A DNA stretch of 64,000 nt. Source: Streptomyces zingiberis. Its GTDB lineage: Bacteria; Actinomycetota; Actinomycetes; Streptomycetales; Streptomycetaceae. The notes beneath the pieces were generated by a model. It was not told where the DNA came from. It did no database searches and was given only the letters and a program-made list of their open reading frames with translations. Shown in pieces: positions 28,287-37,149 of this stretch. The stretch is taken from positions 186,001 through 250,000 of the forward strand of contig NZ_JAATEN010000006.1 in assembly GCF_012034935.1 (NCBI RefSeq), in the 5' to 3' direction. Each line of letters begins with the position of its first letter. Within the stretch, counting starts at the first letter, position 1. The position numbers and the translations under genes are program-made.

Positions 28287-28320
28287 GCGTGCCAGACTGC
28301 CACGACCCGCCGACAACGCC

Positions 28321-28348
28321 ACACCGCACACCGCACACCGCACACCGC
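28321..28348. repeat. short 7-bp tandem repeat (ACACCGC)4
   Basis: Four perfect ACACCGC units in the divergent region between the SRAP and M50 genes, within 40-60 bp of the SRAP start. A nearby CACCCGCGAACCGC is also directly repeated (about 28366-28404). The unit length is the same as in the array at the other end of the SRAP gene. Confidence 0.85.
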
Positions 28349-28434
28349 ACCGAACGCCACCGCACCCACCCGCGAACCGCGGACCCGTACACCCGCGAAC
28401 CGCACCATCCAGCACCAGGGGGACCGCTCACCCG

Positions 28435-29187
28435 ATGGACATCACCAGCGCCGGCGAACTCTGGGAACGCGTCACGGGCTCCCAGCCCGACCCGGCCCTG
28501 TGGCTGGTGATCGCCACGGCGGCCGCCGCGCTGGCGGCCGTGGCGCCGCGGCCCCTGTGGCAGGTCACCCGGAACGCCGTGACGATCGCCCACGAGGGCG
28601 GCCACGGCCTCGTCGCCCTGCTGACCGGCCGCCGGCTCGACGGCATCCGGCTGCACTCGGACACCTCGGGGCTGACCGTCTCCCGGGGCAGGCCCACGGG
28701 CGCGGGCATGATCCTCACCGCCGCCGCCGGCTACACCGCGCCCTCCCTGCTCGGCCTGGGCGGCGCCTGGCTGCTGGCCGCGGGGCACATCACGGCCCTG
28801 CTGTGGGGCGCGACGGCCCTGCTCGGGGCGATGCTGGTGATGATCCGGAACGCCTACGGGGTGCTCACCGTGCTGCTCTCCGGGGCCCTCTTCTTCTGCG
28901 TCTCCTGGCTCACCGGGCCGGAGGTGCAGGCCGCCTTCGCCTACGGCGTGGTGTGGTTCCTGCTGCTGGGCGGGGTACGGCCGGTCTTCGAACTCCAGGC
29001 CAAACGGCGGCGGTACGGCCGGCGGGGCATACCCCTCGGCAGGATGGGTGAGGGCGGGGCGCCCGACTCCGACGCCGATCAGCTCTCCCGGCTCACCCGG
29101 GTGCCCGCCGGGCTGTGGATCTTCTTCTTCCACGCCGTCAGCCTCTCCTCGCTGATCGGCGGCGGGCGCTGGCTGCTGGGGCTCTGA
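28435..29187 (+). CDS. M50-family membrane metalloprotease-like protein
   Basis: A 250-residue integral membrane protein with about six hydrophobic segments. A zinc-protease motif AHEGGHGLVALL (HExxH form, about 44-55) sits at the edge of the second segment, as in site-2-protease-like M50 members. The second metal-ligand region is not certain. Site-2 proteases cut membrane-bound anti-sigma factors or signals. No obvious substrate is adjacent. It diverges from the SRAP gene. Confidence 0.82.
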   Translation: MDITSAGELWERVTGSQPDPALWLVIATAAAALAAVAPRPLWQVTRNAVTIAHEGGHGLVALLTGRRLDGIRLHSDTSGLTVSRGRPTGAGMILTAAAGYTAPSLLGLGGAWLLAAGHITALLWGATALLGAMLVMIRNAYGVLTVLLSGALFFCVSWLTGPEVQAAFAYGVVWFLLLGGVRPVFELQAKRRRYGRRGIPLGRMGEGGAPDSDADQLSRLTRVPAGLWIFFFHAVSLSSLIGGGRWLLGL

Positions 29188-29406
29188 CCGTCCGACGCCC
29201 GCGGCGCCCGTCCCGGCCGGGACGTGGGGCCGGCACGGGGCAGGACGAGCCGCCGGGCGCACGCGCGCGGGCGGCCGTGACTCCGCGGCCGTGGCCCCGG
29301 CGGTGGCCATGGCCCGATACCACTGGCACATTTCGAGCACGTTGCGCTGTCTTTCCTCCGTTTTCCACGGGTTTCCGGCGCACGGCGAGCCATTAAAGTG
29401 AGGCCC

Positions 29407-30831
29407 ATGACCGGTACCCCCGAGCACTCCGCACTCCCCGCGCCCCTTCCCGCGGCCGAGACCCCGGCGGCCCTCGCGACCCCGGAGGAGGAGGCCGGCC
29501 TCTGGCCCGCCCCCGTCGCGTCCGACCCCGTCGACGCGACCGTCACCGTGCCGGGTTCGAAGTCGGTCACCAACCGCGGCCTGGTGCTGGCCGCGCTCGC
29601 CTCCGAGCCCGGCTGGCTGCGCCGCCCGCTGCGCTCCCGGGACACACTGCTCATGGCGGACGCGCTGCGCGCGATGGGCACCGGTGTCGAGGAGACCCTC
29701 TCCTCCAGCTCCGGGGACCCCACCGGCGGCGAGGCGTGGCGGATCATCCCGGCCGCGCTGCGCGGCCCCGCCACCGTCGACGTGGGCAACGCGGGCACGG
29801 TGATGCGTTTCCTGCCGCCGGTGGCCACGCTCGCCGACGGGCCGGTCCGCTTCGACGGCGACCCCCGCAGCCATGAACGCCCGCTGCACGGCGTGATCTC
29901 CGGCCTGCGCGCCCTCGGCGCCCGGATCGACGACGGGGGGCGCGGCTCGCTGCCGCTGACCGTGCACGGGAGCGGGGCCCTGGAGGGCGGTCCGGTGGAG
30001 ATCGACGCCTCCTCGTCCTCCCAGTTCGTGAGCGCGCTACTGCTCTCCGCGCCGTGCTTCAACCAGGGTCTGGAGTTGCGCCATGTGGGCGGCGCCCTGC
30101 CCTCGGCGCCCCACATCCGGATGACCGTCGACATGCTGCGCGCGGCGGGTGCCGCCGTGGACACCCCGGAGGCGGGCGGCGAGCCCGACGTCTGGCGCGT
30201 GGCGCCCGGCGCGCTGCTGGGCCGGGACCTCGTCGTCGAACCGGACCTCTCCAACGCCCAGCCGTTCCTGGCCGCCGCGCTCGTCACCGGCGGCCGGGTC
30301 ACCGTCCCCGACTGGCCCGCGCACACCACCCAGCCGGGCGACGCGCTCCGCGCCATCTTCACCGAGATGGGCGGCTCCTGCGAACTCACCGACCAGGGGC
30401 TGACGTTCACCGGCACCGGGCGGGTGCGCGGCATCGACGTCGACCTGAGCGAGGTGGGCGAGCTGACGCCCGGCATCGCGGCCGTCGCCGCGCTGGCCGA
30501 CTCCGAGTCCGTGCTGCGCGGCGTGGCCCATCTGCGGCTGCACGAGACCGACCGGCTCGCGGCGCTCACCAAGGAGATCAACGAACTCGGCGGGGACGTC
30601 ACCGAGACCGCCGACGGGCTGCGTATCCGCCCCCGCCCGCTGCACGGCGGGGTGTTCCACACCTACGACGACCACCGGCTGGCCACCGCCGCGGCCGTCA
30701 TCGGCCTGCGGGTGCCCGGCGTCCAGGTGGAGAACGTGGCCACCACCGCCAAGACCCTGCCCGACTTCCCGCGGCTGTGGACGGAGATGCTCGGGGCCGG
30801 CCGGGCGGCGGCCCCCACCCGGCACGGCTGA
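29407..30831 (+). CDS. aroA: 3-phosphoshikimate 1-carboxyvinyltransferase (EPSP synthase)
   Basis: The sixth step of the shikimate pathway: shikimate-3-phosphate plus PEP to EPSP. Signature segments are [18 protein letters not shown] (substrate-binding Lys), [16 protein letters not shown] (PEP loop, about 122-137), [14 protein letters not shown] and [14 protein letters not shown] near the C-terminus. The protein is 474 residues. An N-terminal extension of about 35 residues precedes the core. A GTG at 29398 three codons upstream is an equally possible start. The gene is followed within 15 bp by rsgA, in the same aroA-rsgA order as mycobacteria. Confidence 0.94.
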   Translation: MTGTPEHSALPAPLPAAETPAALATPEEEAGLWPAPVASDPVDATVTVPGSKSVTNRGLVLAALASEPGWLRRPLRSRDTLLMADALRAMGTGVEETLSSSSGDPTGGEAWRIIPAALRGPATVDVGNAGTVMRFLPPVATLADGPVRFDGDPRSHERPLHGVISGLRALGARIDDGGRGSLPLTVHGSGALEGGPVEIDASSSSQFVSALLLSAPCFNQGLELRHVGGALPSAPHIRMTVDMLRAAGAAVDTPEAGGEPDVWRVAPGALLGRDLVVEPDLSNAQPFLAAALVTGGRVTVPDWPAHTTQPGDALRAIFTEMGGSCELTDQGLTFTGTGRVRGIDVDLSEVGELTPGIAAVAALADSESVLRGVAHLRLHETDRLAALTKEINELGGDVTETADGLRIRPRPLHGGVFHTYDDHRLATAAAVIGLRVPGVQVENVATTAKTLPDFPRLWTEMLGAGRAAAPTRHG

Positions 30832-30844
30832 GGACGCCCGGACG

Positions 30845-31873
30845 ATGCGCCGCTACGGCAAGCACACCGACGAGGACGACGTCCGGGTCCGCCCCGGGAA
30901 ACGCAGCCGGCCGCGCTCCAGCATCCGCCCGAAGCACGAGGACGCCGCCGAGGGCATGATCCTCCGCGTCGACCGGGGGCGGTTCACCTGCCTGGTGGAG
31001 AACCGGACCGTCACCGCGATGAAGGCCCGGGAGCTGGGCCGCAAGGGAGTCGTGGTGGGTGACCGGGTCGCCATCGTCGGGGACCTGTCCGGCGCCAAGG
31101 ACACCCTGGCCCGCATCGTCCGGGTGGAGCCGCGCTCCTCGGTGCTGCGCCGCACGGCGGACGACGACGACCCCTACGAGCGGGTCATCGTCGCCAACGC
31201 CGGGCAGCTCGCCGTCGTCACCGCCCTGGCCGATCCCGAGCCACGGCCCCGGCTGATCGACCGCTGCCTGGTCGCGGCCTTCGACGCCGGCCTGGAGCCG
31301 CTGCTGGTCCTCACCAAGTCGGACCTCGCGCCCGCCGATCCGCTGCTGGAGACCTACGAGCCGCTGGGGCTGCCGTACGTGGTGGTCAACCGGGACGAAC
31401 TGGCGGCGGGCACGGCGGCCGACCGGGTCCGGGAGCGTCTCGCCGGTCACACCACCGTCTTCGTCGGGCACTCCGGGGTCGGCAAGACCACGCTGGTCAA
31501 CGCGCTCGTCCCGGAACGGGCCCGGGCCACCGGCGAGGTCAACGTGGTCACCGGGCGCGGCCGGCACACCACGACGTCCGCGCTCGCCCTGCCGCTGCCG
31601 GAGCGGCCGGACCTGCCCGGCGGCGACCTCGGCGGCTGGGTGATCGACACACCGGGGGTGCGCTCCTTCGGGCTGCACCACGTCGACCCGTCCCGGGTGA
31701 TCCTGGCCTTCCCCGACCTCGTGCCCGGAACCGAGGGCTGCCCCCGCTCGTGCAGCCACGACGAGCCGGACTGCGCGCTGGACCGGTGGGTCGCCGAGGG
31801 CCACGCCGACCCGCGCCGGCTGTACTCGCTGCGCCGGCTGCTGTCGGCGCGGGAGCGGCGCGAGGAGGACTGA
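30845..31873 (+). CDS. rsgA: ribosome small-subunit GTPase RsgA
   Basis: A circularly permuted GTPase that aids late 30S maturation. The motif order is diagnostic: G4 LTKSD (about 158) precedes G1 GHSGVGKT (about 209-216), then G3 DTPG. A zinc-binding C-terminal domain, CPRSCSHDEPDC, follows. An OB-fold (about 40-110) is at the N-terminus. The ATG lies 14 bp after aroA, so the two are probably cotranscribed. Length 342 residues, normal for the family. Confidence 0.93.
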   Translation: MRRYGKHTDEDDVRVRPGKRSRPRSSIRPKHEDAAEGMILRVDRGRFTCLVENRTVTAMKARELGRKGVVVGDRVAIVGDLSGAKDTLARIVRVEPRSSVLRRTADDDDPYERVIVANAGQLAVVTALADPEPRPRLIDRCLVAAFDAGLEPLLVLTKSDLAPADPLLETYEPLGLPYVVVNRDELAAGTAADRVRERLAGHTTVFVGHSGVGKTTLVNALVPERARATGEVNVVTGRGRHTTTSALALPLPERPDLPGGDLGGWVIDTPGVRSFGLHHVDPSRVILAFPDLVPGTEGCPRSCSHDEPDCALDRWVAEGHADPRRLYSLRRLLSARERREED

Positions 31874-32012
31874 GCCGGCGCGACGGGTGCCCGCGGGGCG
31901 CTCGAGCGCGGAGGGCCAGGGCCCCGGACGGCGCGGCCGTCCGGGTGACCTGCGGGGCCGGCGGGACCGGCCGCGGGAGTTCCCCCGGCGGAGTCCCCCG
32001 CCGGCCCCCGGT

Positions 32013-32711
32013 TCAGATGCCGCCGCCCAGCCGCAGCGCGCGCCGGACCAGTCGGCCCGCCTCCTGCTCGCCGACGGGCGCCACCACGCAGGACAGCGTC
32101 AGCCGTACGGCGATCTCACACAGTCCGGCCGCGCGCAGCACCTCTTCCGGCGGGCGGCCCGGGGTCAGCGCGGCCGCCGCGAGATCCCGCACCTGACCGG
32201 TGAGTTCGGCCGGGGACGGCAGCGGGCCGTCCGCGCGGCGCTGCGCGGGAAGATACCCCCCAGACCCCCCGGCCCCCCCGGCCCCCCCAGCCCCGCCGGC
32301 CCCGACGGCCCCGACGGAGGTGCCGGATCCGACGGACATGCCGGACGGCGGCGGGGCGGCGAGCCGGGGCGGGCGCGGTAACCGCTCCCCCCAGCAGCCG
32401 GTGAGCGAGGCCCTGACCAGCGGGTTGTGCCGGGAGGTCCGTACGGTCCAGTCGGCGAGGGCGGCCAGCCGGTCCCCGGGGTCCCCCGGCCCGGGCCCGG
32501 TCAGGGCGTGCCGGACCCCGACGAGATAACGGTCCACCTCACGCCGTACCAGCGCGCGGGCCAGCCCGTCCTTGCTGCCGAACTCGTTGTAGAGGGTCTG
32601 CCGGGACACCTTGGCGGCGACGGCCACGTCCACCATCCGCACCCCCGGCCACGGACGGCCACCCAGGGCCGCCAGCGCGGCGTCCAGCAAGGATTCGCGT
32701 GCAGTGGGCAT
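32013..32711 (-). CDS. TetR-family transcriptional regulator
   Basis: A 232-residue regulator. The N-terminal helix-turn-helix (LLDAALAALGG...VAVAAKVSRQTLYNEFGSKDGL, about 8-50) is typical TetR. The ligand-binding domain follows and is interrupted around residues 125-150 by a Gly-rich insertion with repeated GAGGAGG units. That insertion is coded by a C/G-repeat tract, probably a slippage-prone loop. It diverges from hisN with 160 bp between starts, so it may control itself or that promoter. Ligand unknown. Confidence 0.85.
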   Translation of the reverse strand: MPTARESLLDAALAALGGRPWPGVRMVDVAVAAKVSRQTLYNEFGSKDGLARALVRREVDRYLVGVRHALTGPGPGDPGDRLAALADWTVRTSRHNPLVRASLTGCWGERLPRPPRLAAPPPSGMSVGSGTSVGAVGAGGAGGAGGAGGSGGYLPAQRRADGPLPSPAELTGQVRDLAAAALTPGRPPEEVLRAAGLCEIAVRLTLSCVVAPVGEQEAGRLVRRALRLGGGI

Positions 32712-32872
32712 CGTCGCCTCCCGGGCGCCCCGGCCTCGGTCTCACACGGCTGCTGACCGCTCAGAATTGACGGGCCGGCAGGGGCTGTCAAGAGTGCCCC
32801 CGGGCGGCGCGGCCCCCGCTCGTACGGCTCGGTCGTGTGGCCCGCCGGAAGCGGCCTGGATACTGTGCACAC

Positions 32873-33670
32873 ATGCCCGACTATCACGACGACCTCCGTC
32901 TCGCCCACGTGCTCGCGGACACCGCCGACGCCCACACGATGTCCCGGTACAAGGCGCTCGACCTCAAGGTGGACACCAAGCCGGACATGACCCCGGTGAG
33001 CGAGGCCGACAAGGCCGCGGAGGAGCTCATCCGCACCTCGCTGCGCCGCGCCCGGCCGCGGGACGCGGTGCTGGGCGAGGAGTACGGCAGCGAGGGCGCG
33101 GGGCCGCGCCGCTGGGTGATCGACCCCATCGACGGCACCAAGAACTACGTCCGCGGGGTTCCGGTCTGGGCCACGCTGATCGCCCTGATGGCACCGGGCG
33201 AGTCCGGGCACCGGCCGGTGGTGGGGCTGGTGTCGGCCCCCGCGCTGGGGCGCCGGTGGTGGGCGGCGCTGGGCGCGGGCGCGTACACCGGGCGGAGCCT
33301 GTCCTCGGCCACCCGGCTGCAGGTCTCGCAGGTGGCGAAGGTCTCCGACGCCTCCTTCGCCTACTCCTCGCTGAGCGGCTGGGAGGAGCAGGGGCGGCTC
33401 GCGGGCTTCCTGGACCTCACCCGGGACTGCTGGCGCACCCGGGGCTACGGCGACTTCTGGCCGTACATGATGGTCGCCGAGGGCTCCGTCGACATGTGCG
33501 CCGAGCCGGAGCTGTCGCTGTGGGACATGGCGGCCAACGACATCATCGTGCGCGAGGCCGGCGGTGAGTTCACCGGCCTCGACGGGGTGCGGGGCCCCGG
33601 CGGGGGGAACGCGGCGGCCTCCAACGGGCTGCTCCACAGCGAGCTGCTGGGGTATCTCAACCCCCGCTGA
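32873..33670 (+). CDS. hisN: histidinol-phosphatase HisN (inositol monophosphatase family)
   Basis: A 265-residue IMPase-fold phosphatase. Metal-binding motifs are VLGEEYG (about 63-69), WVIDPIDGTKNYVRG (about 81-95) and LWDMAANDIIVREAGGEF. The actinobacterial HisN clade performs the histidinol-phosphate to histidinol step. The length and the NYVRGVPVWATLIAL stretch fit that clade. A true inositol phosphatase cannot be excluded from sequence alone. The ATG at 32873 matches the family start. Monocistronic. Confidence 0.88.
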   Translation: MPDYHDDLRLAHVLADTADAHTMSRYKALDLKVDTKPDMTPVSEADKAAEELIRTSLRRARPRDAVLGEEYGSEGAGPRRWVIDPIDGTKNYVRGVPVWATLIALMAPGESGHRPVVGLVSAPALGRRWWAALGAGAYTGRSLSSATRLQVSQVAKVSDASFAYSSLSGWEEQGRLAGFLDLTRDCWRTRGYGDFWPYMMVAEGSVDMCAEPELSLWDMAANDIIVREAGGEFTGLDGVRGPGGGNAAASNGLLHSELLGYLNPR

Positions 33671-34021
33671 CCGTTCACCGGCCCCGGCCGGCCCTCCCCC
33701 ACGGACGGCCCCGGGGCCGCACCCGGCCATCGCAGCGGCGGCGAACGCCGCCCGCCGTGACCGGGGCCCGGGGCCCGGGGCGAGCGTGCGGGCGCTCACC
33801 ACCCGTCGCGCTCGGAGCACCCCGCCCCCGCCGTGCGCCGGGCGCTCACACCGGGCCCGGCGCATCCGGCCGGGACATGGGGGCCGCGTGCGCCCCCTTG
33901 ATGGGCTGCCGAGGCGCGTGTGAGCATGTGAGACCCCCCGCTTGTGCGTTTGTGCGTCCCCTTCCGGGCCGCTTCCGCAGAGGGCACCGGCACAGGGGCC
34001 GCGAAGGAGGTGGCTCCGTCC
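33671..34021. other. intergenic region, no gene seen
   Basis: 351 bp between hisN and the CBS gene. GC-rich dyads right after hisN (about 33676-33722) may terminate it. The last 80 bp should hold the CBS promoter. An AAGGAGG at 34004-34010 is the CBS ribosome-binding site. No other feature recognised. Confidence 0.4.
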
Positions 34022-34432
34022 ATGCTCGTCCGTGACGCCATGACCACGGTGGTCCTCACCATCGGACCCGCCCATACGCTGCGCCAGGCCGCGCGGCTGA
34101 TGTCCGACCGCAGGGTCGGCGCGGCCATCGTCCACGACCCCGACGCCGACGGCCTCGGCATACTGACCGAGCGCGACATCCTCGACTCCCTGGGCGCGGG
34201 CCAGGACCCGGACCGGGAACCCGCCCACGCCCACACCACCGCCGACGTGGTCTTCGCCGCCCCCGGCTGGACCCTGGAGGAGGCCGCCACCGCGATGACC
34301 CACGGCGGCTTCCGCCATCTGATCGTGCTCGACCAGCAGGAGCCGGTGGGCGTGGTGTCGGTGCGCGACATCATCCGCTGCTGGGCAACCGGCCGCCGGG
34401 AGCAGGGAGAACACGCTGCCCTGGCCGGCTGA
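34022..34432 (+). CDS. tandem CBS-domain protein
   Basis: A 136-residue protein consisting of one CBS pair. CBS1 begins at VRDAMTTVVLTIGPAHTLRQAARLM and CBS2 at TADVVFAAPGWTLEEAATAMTHGGFRHLIVLD, ending SVRDIIRCW. CBS pairs bind adenine nucleotides such as AMP or ATP and act as energy sensors. This stand-alone type has no attached enzyme or channel domain, so its partner is unknown. AAGGAGG lies about 12 bases before the ATG. Convergent with the catalase gene. Confidence 0.88.
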   Translation: MLVRDAMTTVVLTIGPAHTLRQAARLMSDRRVGAAIVHDPDADGLGILTERDILDSLGAGQDPDREPAHAHTTADVVFAAPGWTLEEAATAMTHGGFRHLIVLDQQEPVGVVSVRDIIRCWATGRREQGEHAALAG

Positions 34433-34583
34433 CCCCCGGCGGCGCGTCGGCACCGGGCCGGGGCCGTAACCGGGCCGGGGCCGTAGCCGGGCCGCGGGCA
34501 TCCGGGCCCGGAACCGTGGCGACCGGCCCGGGCCATGGGCCGTGGCCACGCCCGGCACCGGCACCGGCACCGGCACGCGCGGA

Positions 34584-34633
34584 CGGGCGGAGCGGAACCG
34601 CGCCCCTCATCGGGGACGCGCCCGCTCCGCCCG
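34584..34633. terminator. bidirectional hairpin between the CBS gene and catA
   Basis: A 12-bp outer stem (CGGGCGGAGCGG with its complement) and an inner GC-rich stem capped by CCCC-TCAT-CGGGG. It lies between two convergent genes. No T-tract. Confidence 0.65.
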
Positions 34634-34685
34634 CATCCGCCGCCGTCGGCGGCCCGGGGGATGTACCGCCGGACCGGACCGGCCG

Positions 34686-36152
34686 TCAGCCGCGCAGGGC
34701 CTGGACCGCCGCCTCCAGCCGCTTGCCGAAGTCCTCGTCGGCCTGGCGGAAGTTGCCGATGGCCCGCTCCAGGATGTCGTCCCGGGTGACCCCGCTCATC
34801 GCGCCGGCGAGGTTGCTCACCAGCCGCTCCCTCTCCTCCTCCGACATCAGCCGGTAGAGGTTGCCCGCCTGGACGAAGTCGTCGTCCTCCGCGTGCCGGG
34901 GGGTGTCCGCCTCACCGGTCTCACCGCTGACGGGGATCGGCTGCCACAGCGGGCGGCCGGTCTGGGCGGGACCGCCGAAGCTGTTCGGCTCGTAGTTCTT
35001 CGCGCCCCGGTGGCGGCCGTCGTACAGGAAGCCGTCCCGCCCGTGGGTGCGGGCCTCGGTGGCGTGCGGCCGGTTCACCGGCAGGTGGTCGGCGTTGACG
35101 CCGACGCGGTACCGGTGGGCGTCGCCGTACCCGAAGAGCCGGCCCTGGAGCATCTTGTCCGGGGACGGGCCGATACCGGGCACGAAGTGCGCCGGGGAGA
35201 AGATCGACTGCTCGACCTCGGCGAAGACGTTCTCCGGGTTGCGGTTGAGCTCCAGCTTGCCGATCTCGATGACCGGGTAGTCCGCCTTCGGCCAGACCTT
35301 GGTGAGGTCGAAGGGGTTGAAGCGGTAGGCCGCCGCCTCGGAGGCCGGCATGATCTGGACACCGACCGTCCAGCTGGGGTGGTCGCCGCGCTCGATGGCC
35401 TCGCGCAGATCGCGCTGGTGGCTGTCGGGGTCCTCACCCGCCAGCTTGTTGGCCTCCTCCTGGGTCAGGCACTTGATGCCCTGGTCGGTCTTGAAGTGGT
35501 ACTTGACCCAGAAGACCTCGCCGGCCTCGTTGTTCCACTGGAAGGTGTGCGAGCCGAAGCCGTCCATGTGGCGGTACGAGGCGGGGATGCCCCGGTCACC
35601 GAAGAGCCAGGTCACCTGGTGCGTCGACTCCGGCGAGAGGCCCCAGAAGTCGAAGACGTTGTCCGCCTCCTGCGAGCCCGTGTACGGGTCGCGCTTCTGG
35701 GTGTGGATGAAGTCGGGGAACTTGATGGCGTCCCGGATGAAGAAGACCGGGGTGTTGTTGCCGACGAGGTCGTAGTTGCCCTCCTCGGTGTAGAACTTCA
35801 GCGCGAAGCCACGGGGGTCCCGCACCGCGTCGGCCGAGCCCAGGCTGCCCGCGACGGTGGAGAAGCGGAGGAAGGTCTCGGTCTCCTTGCCCACCTGGGA
35901 CAGGAACGCCGCCCGGGTGTACTGCGTCACGTCGGCCGTCACCGTGAAGGTGCCGTAGGCGCCCGCGCCGCGCGCGTGCACGACCCGCTCCGGGATGCGC
36001 TCGCGGTTGAAGTGCGCGAGCTTCTCCAGCAGCAGCTGGTCCTGGACCAGCGCCGGACCGCCGGCACCGGCCGTCTCGCTGTTCTGGTTGTCCGCGACCG
36101 GGGCCCCGGCCTCGGTCGTCAGCGGACCCGTCACCTCGTCCTGCACGCTCAC
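34686..36152 (-). CDS. catA: monofunctional haem catalase CatA
   Basis: A small-subunit (488 aa) catalase breaking down hydrogen peroxide. Seen: the active-site helix region [20 protein letters not shown] (catalytic His), [18 protein letters not shown] (distal Asn), and the proximal haem motif [14 protein letters not shown] (Tyr ligand in the R-x-F-x-Y-x-D form). The GTG at 36152 has GGAGG five bases upstream; GTG 36146 is the alternative. It diverges from catR with a Fur/PerR-type operator between them. This is the well-known catR-catA peroxide-response pair of Streptomyces. Confidence 0.95.
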   Translation of the reverse strand: MSVQDEVTGPLTTEAGAPVADNQNSETAGAGGPALVQDQLLLEKLAHFNRERIPERVVHARGAGAYGTFTVTADVTQYTRAAFLSQVGKETETFLRFSTVAGSLGSADAVRDPRGFALKFYTEEGNYDLVGNNTPVFFIRDAIKFPDFIHTQKRDPYTGSQEADNVFDFWGLSPESTHQVTWLFGDRGIPASYRHMDGFGSHTFQWNNEAGEVFWVKYHFKTDQGIKCLTQEEANKLAGEDPDSHQRDLREAIERGDHPSWTVGVQIMPASEAAAYRFNPFDLTKVWPKADYPVIEIGKLELNRNPENVFAEVEQSIFSPAHFVPGIGPSPDKMLQGRLFGYGDAHRYRVGVNADHLPVNRPHATEARTHGRDGFLYDGRHRGAKNYEPNSFGGPAQTGRPLWQPIPVSGETGEADTPRHAEDDDFVQAGNLYRLMSEEERERLVSNLAGAMSGVTRDDILERAIGNFRQADEDFGKRLEAAVQALRG

Positions 36153-36216
36153 GTACGCCTCCCGCGTCCTCGCCGTCACGCCGGCCCTCTTGGCCCGGCG
36201 CGTAAGCGATCCTACA

Positions 36217-36231
36217 TTGGACATTGTCCAA
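36217..36231. promoter_or_regulatory. CatR operator in the catA-catR divergent region
   Basis: TTGGACATTGTCCAA is a perfect 7-1-7 inverted repeat, the form expected for a PerR/FurA-type repressor. It lies 65 bp from the catA start and about 88 bp from the catR start. A second dyad around 36258-36276 (ACCCGTTCGGGT) may overlap the catR promoter. Confidence 0.82.
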
Positions 36232-36318
36232 GTCAAGAAAGAGCCGAATCCCATACCCGTTCGGGTAACGGGTACCTGGTTGTTAAGCTGGACCCCCAGA
36301 ATTCGTTAGGTGAAGGAC

Positions 36319-36768
36319 ATGAGTGACCTACTGGACCGGCTCCGGGGACGCGGCTGGCGGATGACCGCTCAGCGACGGGTCATCGCCGAGGTTCTCGACG
36401 GCGAGCATGTCCACCTGACCGCCGACGAGGTGCACGCGCGGGCCGCCGCTCGGCTCCCCGAGATCTCGCGCGCGACGGTGTACAACACCCTCGGTGAGCT
36501 GGTCTCGCTCGGCGAGGTGATCGAGGTCTCCACCGACCGGCGCGCCATGCGGTACGACCCGAACGCCCACCGGCCGCACCAGCATCTGGTCTGCGGCGCC
36601 TGTGGCACGGTGCGGGACGTCCACCCGACGGGCACCCCGCTCGCGGACCTCCCCGAGAGCGAACGGTTCGGGTTCACCATCTCGGGGGTGGACGTGACGT
36701 ACCACGGCCTCTGCCCGTCCTGCTCCGCCGGGACCGTCCGTGACCCCGGGGCACCGGCCACCGCCTGA
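36319..36768 (+). CDS. catR: Fur-family peroxide-sensing repressor CatR
   Basis: A 149-residue Fur/PerR-type repressor. The winged helix RMTAQRRVIAEVLDG...SRATVYNTLGEL is followed by the regulatory metal-binding HRPHQHLVCGACGTV (His-rich plus CxxC) and a second structural zinc pair CPSC near the C-terminus. In Streptomyces the reduced metal-bound form represses catA and itself; peroxide oxidises it and lifts repression. The ATG at 36319 gives the usual MSDLL start. A GTG three codons upstream is an alternative. Confidence 0.93.
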   Translation: MSDLLDRLRGRGWRMTAQRRVIAEVLDGEHVHLTADEVHARAAARLPEISRATVYNTLGELVSLGEVIEVSTDRRAMRYDPNAHRPHQHLVCGACGTVRDVHPTGTPLADLPESERFGFTISGVDVTYHGLCPSCSAGTVRDPGAPATA

Positions 36769-36870
36769 CCCCGGCGCGGGCCCCGGAGAGTGTGGGACGC
36801 GCCCCGCCCCCGGACGCGGCCCCCGAAGTACCCCCGAAACGCACTCCAGAGGCACCTGACGGGCAAACGA

Positions 36871-36904
36871 CGGAGGCCCGGATCCTTGCGGATCCGGGCC
36901 TCCG
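36871..36904 (-). terminator. intrinsic terminator after initiator tRNA copy 1
   Basis: A perfect 15-bp stem (CGGAGGCCCGGATCC with its complement) closed, on the minus strand, by a GCAA tetraloop and followed by TCGTTT. It lies 7 bp past the tRNA 3' end. It may also stop transcripts from catR. Confidence 0.9.
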
Positions 36905-36911
36905 TACCGAG

Positions 36912-36985
36912 TAGCGGGGACAGGATTTGAACCTGCGACCTCTGGGTTATGAGCCCAGCGAGCTACCGAGCTGCTCCACCCCGCG
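36912..36985 (-). tRNA. initiator tRNA-Met (CAU), copy 1
   Basis: A 74-nt cloverleaf on the minus strand, CCA not encoded. Anticodon CAT is in CTGGGCTCATAACCCAG. Three consecutive G-C pairs in the anticodon stem and an unpaired first base (C1 opposite U72) identify the initiator rather than the elongator. The T arm reads AGGTTCGAATCCT. Identical to the copy at 39331-39404. Confidence 0.97.
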
Positions 36986-37149
36986 TCGTGTTCCCCACTC
37001 TAACCCCCTCCCGAGAAGGGGCGCAAATCCGTTCCGCCCCCGCCCGGCGGGCCGGGCACGGGCGGCGGCGCTCCGGGAACGCCCTCGCGCCGGACGGCCC
37101 CGCGGCCGGACCCAGCCGCGAGTCCGTCCCCGGGGAGCCGGGGCCGGAC

